Origin: Aeromonas eucrenophila
GTDB lineage: Bacteria; Pseudomonadota; Gammaproteobacteria; Enterobacterales; Aeromonadaceae
Direction: 5' to 3'
NCBI RefSeq assembly: GCF_000819865.1
Contig: NZ_CDDF01000001.1
Coordinates: 407,775 to 471,774, forward strand
Length of the DNA stretch: 64,000 nucleotides
Each line of letters begins with the position of its first letter. Position 1 is the first letter of the stretch. This document shows, one piece after another, positions 1 to 7,876 of the stretch. A model generated the notes under the pieces. That model saw only the letters and a program-made list of their open reading frames with translations. It was not told where the DNA came from and did no database searches. Position numbers and translations under genes: made by a program.

Positions 1-608
1 TCGTCGAGGGCTTCGTGCCCTTCGATTACGAGATCACCCTGCTCACGGTGCGGGCGGTGGATGGCATCCACTTCTGCAATCCCATCGGCCACCGTCAGGA
101 AGACGGCGACTATCGCGAATCCTGGCAGCCCCAGGCCATGAGCGAGCTGGCCCTAGCCCGTGCCAAGGAAGTCGCCGCCAAGGTGGTCGAAGCCCTCGGC
201 GGCCATGGCCTGTTCGGGGTCGAGCTGTTCGTGCAGGGTGACAACGTCTGGTTCAGCGAGGTCTCCCCCCGTCCCCACGACACCGGCATGGTGACCCTCA
301 TCTCTCAGGATCTCTCCGAGTTCGCCCTGCACGTGCGCGCCATCCTGGGGCTGCCCGTAGGCCAAATCACCCAATACGGGCCGAGCGCCTCCGCCGTGGT
401 GCTGCGAGAGGGCCACAGCCAGGACATCCGCTATCGAGGCATTGGCGAGGCCCTGAGCCTGGTGCCGGGCGCCCAGCTGCGGTTGTTCGGCAAGCCCGAG
501 ATCGCCGGTCGCCGTCGGCTCGGGGTGGCCCTGGCCCGCGGTCAGGACTGCGACGAGGCGGTCGAGCGGGCCAAGGCGGTGGCCGCCAAGGTAGAGGTCA
601 TCTTTTAA
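1..608 (+). CDS. purT: Formate-dependent phosphoribosylglycinamide formyltransferase 2, C-terminal half (partial)
   Basis: PurT uses formate and ATP to formylate glycinamide ribonucleotide in purine synthesis (cytosol). Only the last ~201 residues are here; the frame is open from base 3 and the start lies upstream of the window. The visible part is the end of the ATP-grasp domain and the C-terminal lid. [14 protein letters not shown], the metal/ATP-binding stretch [22 protein letters not shown] and the GALSLVPG-like region (here [18 protein letters not shown]) fit PurT. It ends in TAA and is followed by a hairpin terminator at 639-662, so it is not cotranscribed with hxpB. Assignment is by recognised family motifs. 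Confidence 0.95.
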   Translation, partial: VEGFVPFDYEITLLTVRAVDGIHFCNPIGHRQEDGDYRESWQPQAMSELALARAKEVAAKVVEALGGHGLFGVELFVQGDNVWFSEVSPRPHDTGMVTLISQDLSEFALHVRAILGLPVGQITQYGPSASAVVLREGHSQDIRYRGIGEALSLVPGAQLRLFGKPEIAGRRRLGVALARGQDCDEAVERAKAVAAKVEVIF

Positions 609-638
609 GCGAACGCCGCTTCCCACATGATCCGGCGC

Positions 639-662
639 AAGGGGCAGTGAAATGCCCCTTTT
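639..662 (+). terminator. Rho-independent terminator of purT
   Basis: The stem AAGGGGCA / TGCCCCTT with a 6-nt loop is followed by a short T-rich tract, about 30 bases after the purT stop. Confidence 0.75.
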
Positions 663-680
663 GCATTTGCCCGTCCGGCT

Positions 681-686
681 TATAAT
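681..686 (+). promoter_or_regulatory. Probable -10 box of the hxpB promoter
   Basis: A perfect TATAAT lies 29 bases before the hxpB start. The -35 side (TTTTGC, about 659-664) is weak and overlaps the purT terminator, so this is a modest prediction. Confidence 0.5.
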
Positions 687-714
687 CCCCGTTCAACCTT
701 GTCAGGAGTAGATG

Positions 715-1374
715 ATGTTAACTGCCGTGATCTTCGATATGGACGGTGTCCTGATCGATTCCGAACCCTTTTGGCAGCGCGCCCAGATCGCCGTGTTCTC
801 CGAAGTTGGTCACTTCCACACAGAAGAAGACTGCAACTCCACCATAGGCGTGCGCATCGATCAGCTGGTAGCCCACTGGTATCGCATTCGTCCCTGGAGT
901 GGCCCGACCCAGGAAGAGGTGGTGCAGCGCATCCTGGATCAGGTGATCGCCCTTATCTTGCAGGAAGGCCAACCCAAGGAGGGCGTGCTGGAGGCGCTGG
1001 CACTGATGGAGGCCCGTGGCCTCAAGATCGGGCTCGCCACCTCCTCGCCCTTTGCCATGGTCGACGCCGTGCTCGGCAAGCTCGGCATCCGGGATCGCTT
1101 CCTCGCGGTGCACTCTGCCGAGGTGGAGCGCTTCGGCAAGCCGCACCCGGATGTCTACATCCACGCCGCCGAGAAGCTCGGCGTCCTGCCGGTGCAGTGT
1201 CTGGCCATCGAGGACAGCTTCACCGGGCTGCTGGCGGCCAAGGCGGCCTCCATGCAGGCGCTGATAGTGCCGGATCCCGCCTTGGTCGGCGATCCCCGCC
1301 TCGCCATCGCCGATCATCAGCTCGGCTCCCTGGCCGAGCTGGACGACGCCATGCTGGCGCGCTGGATAGCCTGA
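715..1374 (+). CDS. hxpB: HAD-superfamily hexitol/sugar phosphatase (HxpB/YniC type)
   Basis: This is a cytosolic sugar-phosphate phosphatase of the beta-phosphoglucomutase-like HAD group; E. coli HxpB (YniC) acts on 2-deoxyglucose-6-P and hexitol phosphates. Motif I is DMDGVLIDSE near residue 8 (nucleophile and acid/base Asp). Motif II is the Ser of LATSSPF, motif III the Lys of FGKPHPD, and motif IV is IEDSFTGLLAA. At 219 aa it has the usual family length. Two ATGs overlap at 712 and 715; AGGAG at 704-708 is better spaced for 715. The last ~39 codons are repeated just downstream (1384-1505), see the separate entry. Substrate is inferred from family only. Confidence 0.9.
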   Translation: MLTAVIFDMDGVLIDSEPFWQRAQIAVFSEVGHFHTEEDCNSTIGVRIDQLVAHWYRIRPWSGPTQEEVVQRILDQVIALILQEGQPKEGVLEALALMEARGLKIGLATSSPFAMVDAVLGKLGIRDRFLAVHSAEVERFGKPHPDVYIHAAEKLGVLPVQCLAIEDSFTGLLAAKAASMQALIVPDPALVGDPRLAIADHQLGSLAELDDAMLARWIA

Positions 1375-1383
1375 GTCATCGAG

Positions 1384-1505
1384 AGGCGCTGATCGTTCCC
1401 ATGTGCCCGACCTTGGTCGGAGACCCCCGCCTCGCCATCGCCGATCACGAGCTCGGCTCTCTGGCCGAGCTGGATGACGCCATGCTGGCGCGCTGGATAG
1501 CCTGA
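1384..1505 (+). pseudogene. Duplicated 3' end of hxpB (C-terminal fragment)
   Basis: This stretch repeats 1256-1374 at high but imperfect identity, with one 3-base insertion. It would translate to a second copy of the phosphatase tail (LVGDPRLAIAD, then LGSLAELDDAMLARWIA and TGA). It has no start signal and no motif I, so it cannot make a phosphatase. The copies differ at silent sites (for example GGCGAT/GGAGAC) and at one loop (PDPA/PMCPT). That divergence looks more like two alleles meeting than a fresh copying error. Confidence 0.85.
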
Positions 1506-1534
1506 GCCGCCTGGCAACAGGGATCCCGGTTTTG

Positions 1535-1558
1535 AGCCCCGCCTGTGCGGGGCTTTTT
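1535..1558 (+). terminator. Rho-independent terminator after hxpB
   Basis: The stem AGCCCCGC / GCGGGGCT has a 4-nt loop and is followed by TTTTT. Confidence 0.9.
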
Positions 1559-1761
1559 ATTTTCTTCGCCAATCAATGCGCTGGGATTGCGGTGCCCGGC
1601 CGGCGCCGGGATTGGAGACAACCCAATCCAGGATTGTCCGCTCCACGGGGATCCCCCCTATCGCTGCCCCTGCCCTAAACGTGCGCTCGCTCGCGGATGT
1701 GGCGCCCCTTGCCGACTAGAATCAGGGGAAAGAGGCGGCCAGTCGGCCCCAGGAGGTCACC

Positions 1762-1965
1762 ATGATCGAATACACCAGCAAGCGCATCGTCTGCCCCCAC
1801 TGCGGCCACCACACCCGGATCGAGCTCGACGCGAGCCAGGGGGACCAGGAGTTCTACGAGGACTGCATGGCCTGTTGCAACCCCATCCACCTGAGGCTGC
1901 ACCGAGACGAGGTGCGCGACTGCCTGCAGCTGTTTGTGGATGCGGACGACGAGCAGCTGTTTTAA
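1762..1965 (+). CDS. CPXCG-motif cysteine-rich small protein
   Basis: This 67-aa protein starts MIEYTSKRIVCPHCG. Two Cys pairs (CPHC near residue 11 and CMACC near residue 35) form a probable zinc ribbon, as in the small CPXCG family of gammaproteobacteria. Function is unknown; a metal-binding or nucleic-acid-associated role is only a guess from the fold. The start is supported by AGGAGG seven bases upstream. It stands alone between hxpB and the convergent ribE gene and shares a bidirectional terminator with ribE. Confidence 0.8.
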   Translation: MIEYTSKRIVCPHCGHHTRIELDASQGDQEFYEDCMACCNPIHLRLHRDEVRDCLQLFVDADDEQLF

Positions 1966-2055
1966 CGGTGCCGGGTGCGTTTATTGCCCCCACCAGGCAG
2001 TGAGTTGCACTGCCTTACCTCGATTTAACGAGATGCATCATCTGTAGAATGTAAA

Positions 2056-2081
2056 AAAGGCCAGCAATCTGCTGGCCTTTT
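2056..2081. terminator. Bidirectional terminator between the CPXCG gene and ribE
   Basis: A perfect 10-bp stem AAAGGCCAGC / GCTGGCCTTT encloses a 5-nt loop, with A and T runs on the flanks. It can serve the + gene on the left and the - gene on the right. Confidence 0.85.
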
Positions 2082-2104
2082 GGCATCGATAGAGAGATGT
2101 CGGC

Positions 2105-2716
2105 TTAACTGCGCGCCGCCAGCACCCGCTCGACGGTATCGACGATGGCCTGGGTCTGGGGATCGATCTCGATGTTGGTGTGCCAGCCGGCCTTGACCCA
2201 ACCGAGGTTGGTGCGGGCCAGGGTCTCGGGGATGAGGTTGACGCAGAACTCGTTGCCGCGCACCTCGCCGACGGTCAGGCTGATGCCGTCGATACCGATA
2301 TAGCCCTTGGTCAGCACGTACTTCATCAGTTCGGGGGCGAGGCGATACCAGACCTGGCGGTTGTCGGGGGTATCGATGACGGAGCTGACCTCCGCCATGC
2401 CCATGATGTGGCCTGACATGGCGTGACCGCCGATCTCGTCGCCAAAGCGGGCCGCCCGCTCCAGGTTCACCTTGTCACCCACCTTCAGCTGGCCGAGGTT
2501 GGTGAGGCGCAGGGTCTCCTGCATCAGATCGAAGCTGACCAGCTCCCCCTCAATCCGGGTGAGCGTCAGGCAGCAGCCGTTGTGAGCCACGGAGGCGCCG
2601 AGCGCCAGCCCTTCGCCCCAGGCCGGATCGGGCATGCGGATCACATGGGTGCGAAAGTGGGGGCGCTCGGTGAAGGCCACCAGTTCGGCGGTCCCCTGTA
2701 CTATGCCGGTGAACAT
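2105..2716 (-). CDS. ribE: Riboflavin synthase, alpha subunit
   Basis: The enzyme dismutates two 6,7-dimethyl-8-ribityllumazines into riboflavin, the last step of the pathway, in the cytosol. At 203 aa it has the typical length. Two lumazine-binding barrels are visible. The first begins MFTGIVQGTAEL, with the catalytic NGCCLT loop near residue 48. The second carries GYIGIDGISLTV near residue 140. The start has a good AGGAG in the leader. No FMN riboswitch fits in the short (~135 bp) leader. The position beside a divergent norM matches the ribE/mdtK arrangement in E. coli. Confidence 0.96.
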   Translation of the reverse strand: MFTGIVQGTAELVAFTERPHFRTHVIRMPDPAWGEGLALGASVAHNGCCLTLTRIEGELVSFDLMQETLRLTNLGQLKVGDKVNLERAARFGDEIGGHAMSGHIMGMAEVSSVIDTPDNRQVWYRLAPELMKYVLTKGYIGIDGISLTVGEVRGNEFCVNLIPETLARTNLGWVKAGWHTNIEIDPQTQAIVDTVERVLAARS

Positions 2717-2852
2717 GTCTCGTCTCCTGCTGTGTCAAAAATCGCTGGCAGGTTAACCCCAGCCACAGGCCAAGACAAGCACGCCAGCTGACAAGGGCGA
2801 GCCCGATCGCTATAGTGGCGACCAGTGCACTTTGCCGATTGAGGATGAAATA

Positions 2853-3059
2853 ATGCAGGTATATCAGTGTTGTGAGGCCATTCGTATCGCCTATAGCCAG
2901 ATTGGCTCAGGGGAGCAGGGCTATGTGCCGCAGGCCATCGCCGCCACCATCAGGGCGCTCAACGCCGTGGCCAGCGACGAGCGGGTGCCAAGCGAGCTGC
3001 GCGAGCAGGCCGCCTATGCCGCCGCCAATCTGCTGATCAGCGACCACGAAGACGCCTGA
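2853..3059 (+). CDS. yaeP: YaeP family (UPF0253) small protein
   Basis: This 68-aa protein is similar to E. coli YaeP in length and in the motifs [15 protein letters not shown] (here [12 protein letters not shown]) and [12 protein letters not shown]. Function is unknown in the whole family. A longer frame could begin at TTG 2832, but GAGGA at 2841-2845 sits seven bases before ATG 2853 and the shorter form matches the family length. It is divergent from ribE. Confidence 0.88.
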   Translation: MQVYQCCEAIRIAYSQIGSGEQGYVPQAIAATIRALNAVASDERVPSELREQAAYAAANLLISDHEDA

Positions 3060-3128
3060 TCCCGCGCCAAAATGCGCCGCCACACCTTTCGTATTGGCCA
3101 TTTTTCAGGCTAGAATGACACCCCCGCG

Positions 3129-3158
3129 TTTTGTCTCCTCCGGGACGAGGAGACAAAA
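3129..3158. repeat. Perfect 12-bp inverted repeat in the norM leader
   Basis: TTTTGTCTCCTC and GAGGAGACAAAA flank a 6-base loop, 55 bases before the norM start. The 3' arm ends in AAAA rather than a T run, so it is not an intrinsic terminator. It could be an operator or a structured mRNA leader. Confidence 0.75.
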
Positions 3159-3212
3159 GCCCCTCTCAATCATCCGTTCTTTCTCTTTTATCTGATCCAT
3201 TCGGAGGTGTCA

Positions 3213-4592
3213 GTGCAACGTTATTGGTCCGAGGCGAAGCAACTCGTTCGCCTAGCCAGCCCCATTCTGGTGGCCCAGGTCGCCCAGGTCGCCATGAGCT
3301 TCGTCGATACCGTGATGGCGGGCCAGGTCAGTGCCGTGGATCTCGCGGCGGTATCGGTGGCCTCCAGCTTCTGGCTGCCGATCATCTTGCTGACCCAGGG
3401 CATCATCATGGCCCTCACCCCCATCGTCTCCCAGCTCAACGGGGCCCGCAAACGGGACGAGGTGCGCCCCGCCGTGCACCAGGGCTTCTGGCTGGCGCTG
3501 ATGGTGATCCCCTTCGCCATGCTGGCGCTCTATTTCAGCCCTCTGGCGCTGCATCTGATGGACGTGGATCCGGTCATGGCCGCCAAGACCACCGGCTTCC
3601 TGCACGCCATCATGTGGGGTCTGCCCGCCTTCGTGCTGTTCCAGGTGCTGCGCAACTTCAGTGAGGGGCTCTCCCACACCATGCCCACCATGGTGATCGG
3701 CTTCGTGGGGCTGGCGGTCAATATTCCCGCGAACTACGTCTTCATCCACGGTCACTTCGGCATGCCCAAGCTTGGCGGGGTCGGCTGCGGCGTGGCCACC
3801 GCCCTGGTGCTCTGGGCCATGCTGCTGGCGATGATCGTCTACGTGAAGTTCTCCTCCCACTTCAAGGCCATCAACCTGTTCGCCCAGCTCGCCCGCCCCG
3901 ACTTCAGCCGGATCTCGCGCCTGTTCCGGCTCGGCTTTCCCATCGCCATGGCCATCTTCTGCGAGGTGACCCTGTTTACCGTGGTGGCGCTGATGTTGGC
4001 CCCGTTCGGTGCAGAGACGGTGGCGAGCCACCAGATAGCGCTGAACTTCTCCAGCCTGGTGTTCATGCTGCCGCTCTCCATCGGCGTGGGCGTGACCATC
4101 CGGGTTGGCCACAGCATAGGGGAAGGTCAACCGGCGAGCGCCCGCGTCGCCGCCCGCACCGGCCTGATGCTGGGCATGGCGGTCGCCGCCGGCACCGCCG
4201 CCCTCACCGTGCTGCTGCGCGAGCATATTGCGGGGATCTACACCGACGACATGCAGGTGATCACGCTGGCGGCCACCCTGCTGTTCTTCGCCGCCATCTA
4301 CCAGATCTCCGATTCGGTACAGGTGGTCGCGGCCGCGGCACTGCGCGGCTACAAGGACACCAAGGCGATCTTCTACGTCACCATCGTCGCTTACTGGGGG
4401 CTGGGGCTGCCCACCGGCATGATCCTGGGGCTGACCGACTGGCTGGTGCCACGCATGGGCCCGCAGGGCTTCTGGGTGGGCTTCATCGTCGGCCTGACCG
4501 GCGCCGCCCTGATGCTGGGTGCCCGACTGCGCCTCATCTATGGCCGCTTCGCGAGTCCGGAGGCCTGCACCACCCTCTCCCGGGCCCAATAA
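3213..4592 (+). CDS. norM: MATE-family multidrug efflux pump NorM/MdtK
   Basis: An inner-membrane Na+/H+-coupled antiporter exporting cationic drugs and dyes (family knowledge). At 459 aa with 12 predicted membrane helices it matches NorM. The opening LVRLASPILVAQVAQVAMSF and TVMAGQVSAVDLAAVSVA are diagnostic of the first MATE half. A second half begins near residue 235 (LFRLGFPIAMAIFCEV) with VASHQIALNFSSL. GTG codons lie at 3207 and 3213; CGGAGG (3202-3207) is correctly spaced only for 3213. The gene is monocistronic, preceded by a perfect hairpin leader and followed by the tRNA array. Confidence 0.95.
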   Translation: MQRYWSEAKQLVRLASPILVAQVAQVAMSFVDTVMAGQVSAVDLAAVSVASSFWLPIILLTQGIIMALTPIVSQLNGARKRDEVRPAVHQGFWLALMVIPFAMLALYFSPLALHLMDVDPVMAAKTTGFLHAIMWGLPAFVLFQVLRNFSEGLSHTMPTMVIGFVGLAVNIPANYVFIHGHFGMPKLGGVGCGVATALVLWAMLLAMIVYVKFSSHFKAINLFAQLARPDFSRISRLFRLGFPIAMAIFCEVTLFTVVALMLAPFGAETVASHQIALNFSSLVFMLPLSIGVGVTIRVGHSIGEGQPASARVAARTGLMLGMAVAAGTAALTVLLREHIAGIYTDDMQVITLAATLLFFAAIYQISDSVQVVAAAALRGYKDTKAIFYVTIVAYWGLGLPTGMILGLTDWLVPRMGPQGFWVGFIVGLTGAALMLGARLRLIYGRFASPEACTTLSRAQ

Positions 4593-4689
4593 AGGGGGCT
4601 TGCCGAGCCGCTCATGAGGGCGGCTCGCCTGCAAAATCAACAGGCTGCGCAAGAACTGGGCAAACAATCTCCTTTGTGCATGTCCCTTG

Positions 4690-4718
4690 TTGACAGCCTT
4701 GGGGGGCATGGGTAGTAT
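4690..4718 (+). promoter_or_regulatory. Strong sigma-70 promoter of the tRNA-Val operon
   Basis: TTGACA at 4690-4695, a 17-bp spacer and TAGTAT at 4713-4718 form a near-ideal promoter. The GC-rich discriminator after it (GCCGACC) is typical of stringently controlled stable-RNA promoters. Confidence 0.85.
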
Positions 4719-4723
4719 GCCGA

Positions 4724-4746
4724 CCACGCCAGCAATGCTGGCGTGG
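4724..4746 (+). other. Leader hairpin of the tRNA-Val transcript
   Basis: A perfect 10-bp stem CCACGCCAGC / GCTGGCGTGG with a 3-base loop sits right at the predicted transcript start. It may protect the 5' end or help precursor processing; function inferred. Confidence 0.6.
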
Positions 4747-4753
4747 TTGAAGT

Positions 4754-4830
4754 GGGTTTATAGCTCAGTTGGTCAGAGCATTACCTTGGCATGGTGAATA
4801 TTGTGTCGTTGGTTCGAATTCATTTCATAG
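4754..4830 (+). pseudogene. Decayed tRNA-Val copy
   Basis: The first 20 bases equal the intact tRNA at 4834, 80 bases downstream. The anticodon loop has changed to TTGGCAT (GGC). Extra bases interrupt the variable region, the T-stem 3' side no longer pairs with its 5' side, and the 3' acceptor strand and CCA are missing. It is the leftover of an 80-bp tandem duplication and cannot fold into a full cloverleaf. Confidence 0.8.
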
Positions 4831-4833
4831 AGT

Positions 4834-4910
4834 GGGTTTATAGCTCAGTTGGTTAGAGCACTACCTTGACATGGTAGGGGTCGTTGGTTCGAATCCAATT
4901 AAACCCACCA
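4834..4910 (+). tRNA. tRNA-Val(GAC), type A
   Basis: A 77-nt cloverleaf with acceptor GGGTTTA/TAAACCC, anticodon loop TTGACAT (anticodon GAC, reads GUC/GUU), T-loop TTCGAAT and encoded CCA. Same sequence as the copy at 5121. Confidence 0.96.
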
Positions 4911-4921
4911 CTTTTCGTGAT

Positions 4922-4998
4922 GCGTCCTTAGCTCAGCTGGTTAGAGCACCACCTTGACATGGTGGGGGTCGGTGGTTCGAATCCACTAGGACGCACCA
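4922..4998 (+). tRNA. tRNA-Val(GAC), type B
   Basis: 77 nt, acceptor GCGTCCT/AGGACGC, anticodon GAC, encoded CCA. It closely resembles E. coli valV/valW tRNA. It differs from the copies at 5018 and 5233 by one base in the anticodon stem (CACC versus TCACC context). Confidence 0.97.
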
Positions 4999-5017
4999 TC
5001 ACGAAAAACACTGTTAT

Positions 5018-5094
5018 GCGTCCTTAGCTCAGCTGGTTAGAGCATCACCTTGACATGGTGGGGGTCGGTGGTTCGAATCCACTAGGACGCACCA
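5018..5094 (+). tRNA. tRNA-Val(GAC), type B
   Basis: 77 nt, anticodon GAC, encoded CCA. The first anticodon-stem pair is a T-G wobble instead of the C-G of the 4922 copy. Confidence 0.96.
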
Positions 5095-5120
5095 TAACAG
5101 TTTGAATAAATTGCAGATGT

Positions 5121-5197
5121 GGGTTTATAGCTCAGTTGGTTAGAGCACTACCTTGACATGGTAGGGGTCGTTGGTTCGAATCCAATTAAACCCACCA
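5121..5197 (+). tRNA. tRNA-Val(GAC), type A
   Basis: 77 nt, identical to the 4834 copy: acceptor GGGTTTA/TAAACCC, anticodon GAC, encoded CCA. Confidence 0.96.
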
Positions 5198-5232
5198 CTC
5201 CCCTGCAAACACAAAGTCGCCTTGCGCACCCT

Positions 5233-5309
5233 GCGTCCTTAGCTCAGCTGGTTAGAGCATCACCTTGACATGGTGGGGGTCGGTGGTTCGAATCCACTAG
5301 GACGCACCA
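5233..5309 (+). tRNA. tRNA-Val(GAC), type B
   Basis: 77 nt, identical to the 5018 copy, anticodon GAC, encoded CCA. It is the last gene of the array and is followed at once by a terminator. Confidence 0.96.
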
Positions 5310-5317
5310 GATTAAAG

Positions 5318-5343
5318 AAGCCCGCTCATTGAGCGGGCTTTTT
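5318..5343. terminator. Terminator of the tRNA-Val operon (also usable from the polB side)
   Basis: A 10-bp stem AAGCCCGCTC / GAGCGGGCTT is followed by TTT, eight bases after the last CCA. A and T tracts on both sides allow bidirectional use. Confidence 0.88.
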
Positions 5344-5443
5344 ACATTTCAGCACCTTGCCAATCGGGAGCAGAGGCCAGGCCTGCCCCCGTCTGAGCTC
5401 GCCCTCCCGCTTCTTTTCCCTCCACGCCTTGCACGCCTTCGGA

Positions 5444-7846
5444 CTAGAAGAGATCCAGCTGCTGGCCGCAGATCCGGTCGAACGACTCACCGATGAAGGG
5501 CAGGATGGCGTCGGCGATGGGCCGCAGCTGCTTGTCGATGTAGTGCTCGTAGTCGATGGCGCTGCGCCTGTATTCGAGCGGCTCGGGCCCCACTACCGTC
5601 ATCAGGTAGGAGATGGTGCCCCTGTGCTGGTAGCGCTGGGGCCGGCCCCGGCGCAGGTTCTCCTCGTCCGCCAGACGCGCGGCCCGTACGTGGGGCGGCA
5701 CATTCTTCTGATACTCCTCAAGCTTTTGCCGCAGCCGCTTGCGGTAGACCAGCAGTTCGTCGTGCTGACCGGCCCGGGTCTCATCCACCATGGTGCGCAC
5801 ATAGCCGCTGGGATCGGCGTCGTGAAACACCAGTTCATAGAGCCGGGTCTGGAACTGCTTGGCGAGGGTTGTCCAGTCGGTGCGCACCGTCTCCAGCCCC
5901 TTGAATACCAGGTGCTCCCCCTCGCCCTCTCCCACCAGACCGGCGTAGCGCTTCTTGCTGCCTTTCTCGAGGCCGCGGATGGTGGGCATCAGGAAGCGAC
6001 GGTAGTGGGTCTCGTATTCGATCTCGAGGTAACAGGGCAGGTCGAACTCGCGCCTGATCAGGTTTATCCAGTTCTCGTTGATCATGGCAGCCAGCTTGCG
6101 GCCGATCTCGTCCGCCTCTTGCGGGCTGACCGCCCGGTTGAGGTGGACGAAGGTGGAGTCGGTGTCGCCGTAGATCACCTGATAGCCCTGCCCTTCGATC
6201 CACTCCCGGGTCTGCTGCATGATGCCGTGACCGCGCAATGTGATGGAGGAGGCAAGGCGCGGATCGTAGAAGCGGCAGCCGCCGGAGCCCAGCACCCCGT
6301 AGAAGGAGTTCATGATGATCTTGATGGCCTGGGAGAGCGCCTTGTTGCTGGCCGCCTTGGCCCTGTCTCGCGCCGCCCACAGGGTGGCGATGAGATCAGG
6401 CAAAAAGTGCCTGGTACGGGAGAACATGGCACCGCGAAAGCCAGGAATAGCCGTATTGGGCTGTTGCAAGCCTTCCACCAGCCCCATGGGGTCGATGCAG
6501 AAGGTGCGGATGATGCTGGGGTACAGGCTCTTGAAATCCAGCACCAGCACGTGATGATAAAGCCCAGGTTTGGAGTCCATGACATAGCCGCCCGGGCTCG
6601 CCAGGCCGCCATCGGCGGGCAGATTGGGGGCCACATAGCCGCCGCGATGCAGCCGTGGCAGATAGAGGTTGGTGAAGGCCGCCACCGAGCCACCGATCCG
6701 GTCCAGCTCCAGGCCGGTGAGGGAGGCGCGCTCGATGGCAAAGGCGATGAGGTGGCAATGGTCGAAGATCTCCCACACCAGCTTGCAGTCTTCCAGGTTG
6801 TAGCGGGCGAGCGCCTCCTTGTCGGAGTGGAACAACTCGGTGATCTTCTCCCCCCGGTTCGCCACGTCCTCGATGTCCTTGCCGCGACCGAGCAATTCAC
6901 TTGCCACCGAATCCAGGCTGTAGCTGGCAAACTGCCAGGTGGCACTCTTGAGGGTATCGATGCCGTCCAGCACCATGCGCCCCGGGATGATGACGTTGCC
7001 GGTCTGGGGATCGTTGCGCGACGATCGCCAGAAGCAGAGCTCGCGGCCCCGCCCCAACCGCAGCCGCCGCTTGTTGAGCTCGGCCCGGCGCAGCAGCAGG
7101 CGAAAGTCGAAGTTCACCACGTTCCAGCCGATCACGAGATCGGGATCGTGGCGGCCAAACCAGGCCTCCAGCGCACCGAGCAGGGCGCTCTCATCCGCCA
7201 CCCACTCAATGGTCGTCTCCCACGCCTCGGCGCCCGCTTCGGGGGCACCTATCATGATGACCCGCGCATCCTGCTCGCTATAGAGCCCCACCGAGAACAG
7301 GGCACCGTCCATGGCGCACTCCACGTCCAGGGACACCCAGGAGAGGCTCGGCGTCACCGCCTGGGGGGCGCAGCGCGCCTCGTTCACCTCCCAATGGCCC
7401 TGCTTGCCGCCCTTGCGCGACGCCTTGCCGCCAAAGCGTACCCCGGCGGTGATGAAACGCTCCATCAGGTAGCGCTCCGGCAGCCGGATGTCCGCCTCGA
7501 AGTGCTCGAGACCTCGGATCAGCAACAGCTCGATGGCGCGGTGAAAGGCGCTCAGGGTGGCGAAATAACAGCCCACCACGGCGCGCCCATCGAAGGTGTG
7601 CATGGGCAGGCGCCGAAACCGCCCGCTCACCCCGGCCCCCTTGAACAGCTCGGCCGCCTCCTCCATGTGGCTCTGTGGCAGGAAGAACACCGGCTCCTGC
7701 CCCGGCACTACCAGCCGCACCGGCCCCTGTTCGCTCCAGAGCCACATCACGATTTCCGTGCGCCCGCGCACGTCTCGCCCATGACGGGTCAGGATGAAGC
7801 CATCTACGGGTGGGCTGAGGGGGGATCGGGTCTGAGTCGCAGTCAT
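5444..7846 (-). CDS. polB: DNA polymerase II (family B, SOS-inducible)
   Basis: A repair and translesion polymerase with 3'-5' proofreading. The exonuclease part carries the ExoI acid pair in SLDVECA (near residue 150), ExoII in VIGWNVVNFDF (near 235) and a later ExoIII region. The polymerase part carries motif A DFKSLYPSIIRTFCIDP (near 420), motif B KIIMNSFYGVLGS (near 505) and motif C YGDTDSTFV (near 550). It is 800 aa; E. coli Pol II is slightly shorter. ATG 7846 (MTATQ) was chosen over an earlier ATG at 7876 because E. coli begins just before the GFILTRH block. A LexA-box-like site precedes it (7877-7896). Confidence 0.95.
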   Translation of the reverse strand: MTATQTRSPLSPPVDGFILTRHGRDVRGRTEIVMWLWSEQGPVRLVVPGQEPVFFLPQSHMEEAAELFKGAGVSGRFRRLPMHTFDGRAVVGCYFATLSAFHRAIELLLIRGLEHFEADIRLPERYLMERFITAGVRFGGKASRKGGKQGHWEVNEARCAPQAVTPSLSWVSLDVECAMDGALFSVGLYSEQDARVIMIGAPEAGAEAWETTIEWVADESALLGALEAWFGRHDPDLVIGWNVVNFDFRLLLRRAELNKRRLRLGRGRELCFWRSSRNDPQTGNVIIPGRMVLDGIDTLKSATWQFASYSLDSVASELLGRGKDIEDVANRGEKITELFHSDKEALARYNLEDCKLVWEIFDHCHLIAFAIERASLTGLELDRIGGSVAAFTNLYLPRLHRGGYVAPNLPADGGLASPGGYVMDSKPGLYHHVLVLDFKSLYPSIIRTFCIDPMGLVEGLQQPNTAIPGFRGAMFSRTRHFLPDLIATLWAARDRAKAASNKALSQAIKIIMNSFYGVLGSGGCRFYDPRLASSITLRGHGIMQQTREWIEGQGYQVIYGDTDSTFVHLNRAVSPQEADEIGRKLAAMINENWINLIRREFDLPCYLEIEYETHYRRFLMPTIRGLEKGSKKRYAGLVGEGEGEHLVFKGLETVRTDWTTLAKQFQTRLYELVFHDADPSGYVRTMVDETRAGQHDELLVYRKRLRQKLEEYQKNVPPHVRAARLADEENLRRGRPQRYQHRGTISYLMTVVGPEPLEYRRSAIDYEHYIDKQLRPIADAILPFIGESFDRICGQQLDLF

Positions 7847-7876
7847 GCAGGCTAGGGATTGGTTCTGGAATGGCAC

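Noticed and set aside
699..1505. A 268-codon frame overlapping hxpB in another phase.
   Set aside because: It is out of phase with the HAD motifs and Arg/Pro-rich; it only meets the real frame in the duplicated tail.
2717..2852. FMN riboswitch upstream of ribE.
   Set aside because: The leader is too short and lacks the conserved RFN-element blocks.
3129..3158. Intrinsic terminator or attenuator before norM.
   Set aside because: The hairpin is perfect but both strands lack a T run after the stem.
4605..4626. Terminator of norM (GAGCCGC...GCGGCTC).
   Set aside because: A stem is present but the following sequence (GCCTGC) is not T-rich, so a factor-independent terminator is not supported.
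4754..4830. Calling the degenerate copy a functional tRNA-Ala(GGC).
   Set aside because: The anticodon loop would read GGC, but the T-stem and acceptor cannot form and CCA is absent.
5357..7855. An 832-codon open frame on the + strand opposite polB.
   Set aside because: The - strand carries all polymerase and exonuclease motifs; the + strand reading is His/Gln/Pro-rich noise.
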